In this document: positions 29,079-30,779 of the stretch, piece by piece | Layout of the letters: every line of letters starts with the position of its first letter | Position numbering within the stretch: the stretch's first letter is position 1 | Origin: an uncultured Lysobacterales bacterium | GTDB lineage: Bacteria; Pseudomonadota; Gammaproteobacteria; Xanthomonadales; Xanthomonadaceae | Direction of reading: 5' to 3' | DNA: 30,779 nt | NCBI GenBank assembly: GCA_946886865.1 | Contig: CAMPJI010000022.1 | Span: forward strand, 1 to 30,779 | Translations under genes and position numbers: made by a program | The notes under the pieces: model-generated | Database searches by the model: none | What the model saw: only the letters and a program-made list of their open reading frames with translations | What the model was told of the DNA's origin: nothing

Positions 29079-30038
29079 CTAGAACGCGCGGCACTGCCTG
29101 AAGCGGACGGTGTTGCGGCTGCCCGGCGGCGGTTGCAGCTGCAGGCGTGACGCACGCAGGTCGGGATAGCGCTCGAGCACCGCGCAGATGGCGGGCACGT
29201 GCGTGTCGATGTCCTCGTCGGTCTGGTACACGAGCAGCGTGGACGGCGTCGACCACACGGCGCGGTCCACGCCCGGCACGGTCGAGACGCCGTCGGACAC
29301 GGCCTTGCGTTGGGCCTCCTCGTCCAGCGCGGGCGCCGACGCGGGTGCGGCGGCGGACGGGGCACCCGATTCGACCGCTCCGGCCGGGGAGGCCGCCTCC
29401 GAGAAAGCCGGTGCGGCTGCAGGCGCCGCCGGGTCGGATGCAGGCAGTGCGATCGCCGTGAGCATTCCGACGGCCACGCCAACGGCCAGCGCGAGTGCCC
29501 AACCCAGGCGCTGCCCGCGCGCGACCTTGAGGCGCGCCTTGTCGGCGAGATCCTGGTGCAGGCTGGGTGGCACCAGCGGATCGATCAGGCCCCACAGCGT
29601 CGGGCCGTCGATCAGCTCGATGCCGCGCGGGTTGCGGTAGGCCTCCGGGTCGATGCGCCCCAGCGTCGCCAGCACGCCACCGGCGGCATTGTCGAAGCGC
29701 ACGGCATCGGCGAGTTCGTCGACCTGCTTGCGGCCGATGCGGTAGTTCGCGCCCTGCTTGCAGCTCAGCAGCCAGTCGCGGCCGTCGCGGTGCAGCAGCA
29801 GGTCGGCCTGCCGGCCGCGCTCGGCCAGGGGCGTGGTGCGGCTGACTTCGAAACCCTGTGCCTGCAGTGCCTCGATGACGAAATGGGAAAACTCGCGCCA
29901 GCGCATGGCGGCCAGCGCGGCGATGCCGCCCTCGACATGCAGCCGGGGACCGCGGACATGCTGCAGGTAGAACGACAGGCCGAAGCCTGTCAGGGCCGCG
30001 GCCAGAAGGCCTGCAATCAACGGAACCACTGCCTGCAT
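29079..30038 (-). CDS. Membrane protein with Mrr-like restriction endonuclease domain
   Basis: 319 residues. N-terminal helix at about 4-25, then a domain (about 44-165) with MRWREFSHFVIEALQAQGFEV, Asp79 in QADLLLHRDGRDWLLSCKQG (Lys94) and QVDELADAV, which is the D-x(n)-x-x-K pattern of the Mrr_cat PD-(D/E)XK family (PF04471). Cys-Lys-Gln takes the place of the usual Q/E-x-K. A second helix lies at about 181-203, followed by an Ala/Pro-rich linker and a C-terminal domain of about 80 residues with TLLVYQTDEDIDTHVPAICAVL. Anchoring a nuclease-like domain in the membrane is unusual; DNA cleavage is not proven. The second in-frame ATG was chosen since GAGGA precedes it. Confidence 0.8.
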   Translation of the reverse strand: MQAVVPLIAGLLAAALTGFGLSFYLQHVRGPRLHVEGGIAALAAMRWREFSHFVIEALQAQGFEVSRTTPLAERGRQADLLLHRDGRDWLLSCKQGANYRIGRKQVDELADAVRFDNAAGGVLATLGRIDPEAYRNPRGIELIDGPTLWGLIDPLVPPSLHQDLADKARLKVARGQRLGWALALAVGVAVGMLTAIALPASDPAAPAAAPAFSEAASPAGAVESGAPSAAAPASAPALDEEAQRKAVSDGVSTVPGVDRAVWSTPSTLLVYQTDEDIDTHVPAICAVLERYPDLRASRLQLQPPPGSRNTVRFRQCRAF

Positions 30039-30150
30039 CGCGTCCTCGCGCATTCTGGAAGGCGGCGACTATACGGGGCGGCAGCTGATTGGAGCGTAAG
30101 TCGTGCGCCTGTCCGGTTGGAACGGCGCAACGGGCCTGGAGTCGGCCACG

Positions 30151-30182
30151 AAAAACGCCGCCCGGTCGAAACCGGGCGGCGT
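30151..30182 (-). terminator. Rho-independent terminator of the M3 peptidase gene
   Basis: A perfect 12-bp stem (ACGCCGCCCGGT and its complement, 30155-30166 and 30171-30182) with a four-base loop (TTCG on the - strand) is followed on the - strand by TTTTT (30155-30151). It lies 30 nt after the stop at 30213. Confidence 0.9.
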
Positions 30183-30212
30183 CGTGGTGCTACGTGCGTT
30201 TGGAGCGGGGCG

Positions 30213-30779
30213 TCAGCCGTTGGTGCCCGACGGCACGGCCGGGGTGACGGCCTCCGCGTCGGGGGCTGCGCCGTCGTCCACGGCCGGCGTGGCCAGGCCA
30301 CGACGCTCCAGCAGCGGCTCGATGCGCGGCTGGCCGCCACCGGTGAAGTCGCTGAACAGCTGCAGCGCATCCTTGCTGCCGCCCTGCGACAGCAGCGCGC
30401 TGCGGAAGCGGTCACCGTTGGCGGTGGTCAGGCCACCGTTCTCCTCGATCCAGGCGACGGTGTTGGCGTCCAGCACCTCCGACCAGATGTAGGCGTAGTA
30501 GCCGGCCGCGTAGCCGCCCATGATGTGGCTGAAGTACGGCGTGCGGTAGCGCGGCGGCACCGGTGCGTAGTCCAGTCCGACCTTCTTGAGCGAGGCGGCC
30601 TCGAAGTCCATGACTTCGTCGGCGTCGGGCAGCTGGTCGGCGGTGAGCTGGTGGTACTCCTGGTCGATCATCGCCGCACCCAGGTACTCGGTGGTGGCGA
30701 AGCCCTGGTTGAACTTGGCGGCGGCCACGACCTTGTCCAGCAGCTCCTGGGGCATCGGCTCGCCGGTCTCATGGTGCTT
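30213..30779 (-). CDS. dcp: Peptidyl-dipeptidase / M3-family metallopeptidase, C-terminal part
   Basis: 189 codons up to the window edge; the gene continues beyond it. The visible sequence HHETGEPMPQELLDKVV, FNQGFATTEYLGAAMIDQEYH and TPYFSHIMGGYAAGYYAYIWSEVLDANTVAWIEENG is characteristic of the C-terminal region of M3 peptidases of the Dcp/oligopeptidase A type, including the YAAGYYAY-type substrate-binding loop. The zinc site HEFGH lies outside the window. A C-terminal extension of about 30 residues rich in Ala and Pro is present, ending SGTNG. A periplasmic or cytoplasmic location cannot be told without the N-terminus. A strong terminator follows the stop. Confidence 0.92.
   Translation of the reverse strand, partial: KHHETGEPMPQELLDKVVAAAKFNQGFATTEYLGAAMIDQEYHQLTADQLPDADEVMDFEAASLKKVGLDYAPVPPRYRTPYFSHIMGGYAAGYYAYIWSEVLDANTVAWIEENGGLTTANGDRFRSALLSQGGSKDALQLFSDFTGGGQPRIEPLLERRGLATPAVDDGAAPDAEAVTPAVPSGTNG

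Overview
The window looks like chromosomal DNA from a high-GC gammaproteobacterium of the Xanthomonadaceae/Lysobacteraceae group (Luteimonas, Lysobacter or Xanthomonas type). This is inferred from the very GC-rich codon usage to the right of about 6 kb, the family content, and integron recombination sites of the xanthomonad type on the left. The exact genus cannot be read from the sequence.

Region 1 (1-5945) is a stretch of a chromosomal integron cassette array. Fourteen attC sites of about 55 bp, all in the same orientation, delimit 13 complete cassettes with genes on the + strand. The cassettes are visibly less GC-rich than the rest. Twelve carry one short gene each and one (2384-2721) has no convincing ORF. 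Most products are small membrane proteins, a lipoprotein or unknown soluble proteins. One resembles putative phage abortive-infection membrane proteins and one is a DUF1801 protein. The integrase gene is not in the window; by orientation it should lie to the left. The last attC (5904-5945) is truncated and probably marks the end of the array.

Region 2 (6007-13000) is housekeeping-like and accessory chromosome. It holds a secreted alpha/beta hydrolase, a GFA-family zinc protein, an SdpI-like membrane protein, an ECF sigma factor with a co-transcribed membrane protein, a membrane-fused winged-helix regulator followed by a VIT/CCC1-type metal transporter, and a PHB-depolymerase-family esterase.

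Region 3 (13087-25208) reads as a stress/low-oxygen type island. It contains an ABC exporter (ATPase, double-FtsX permease, HlyD-type adaptor), an Hsp20 operon (Hsp20, secreted coiled-coil protein, DUF883 protein, VTT/DedA-like protein), a GNAT acetyltransferase, two different L,D-transpeptidases, single and tandem universal stress proteins, an iron-permease-like small membrane protein, and an FNR-like regulator that lacks the N-terminal Fe-S cysteines. Six TTGAY-N4-RTCAA boxes lie in front of these units. In five cases the box ends 54-58 nt before the start codon, and in four a -10-like hexamer sits exactly 22 nt from the box. This suggests one regulon, plausibly run by the regulator encoded at 24498.

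Region 4 (25281-30779) holds a response regulator/hybrid histidine kinase pair, a TetR regulator next to an acyl-CoA-binding protein, a membrane-anchored restriction-endonuclease-like protein, and the 3' part of an M3-family peptidyl-dipeptidase gene with a strong terminator.
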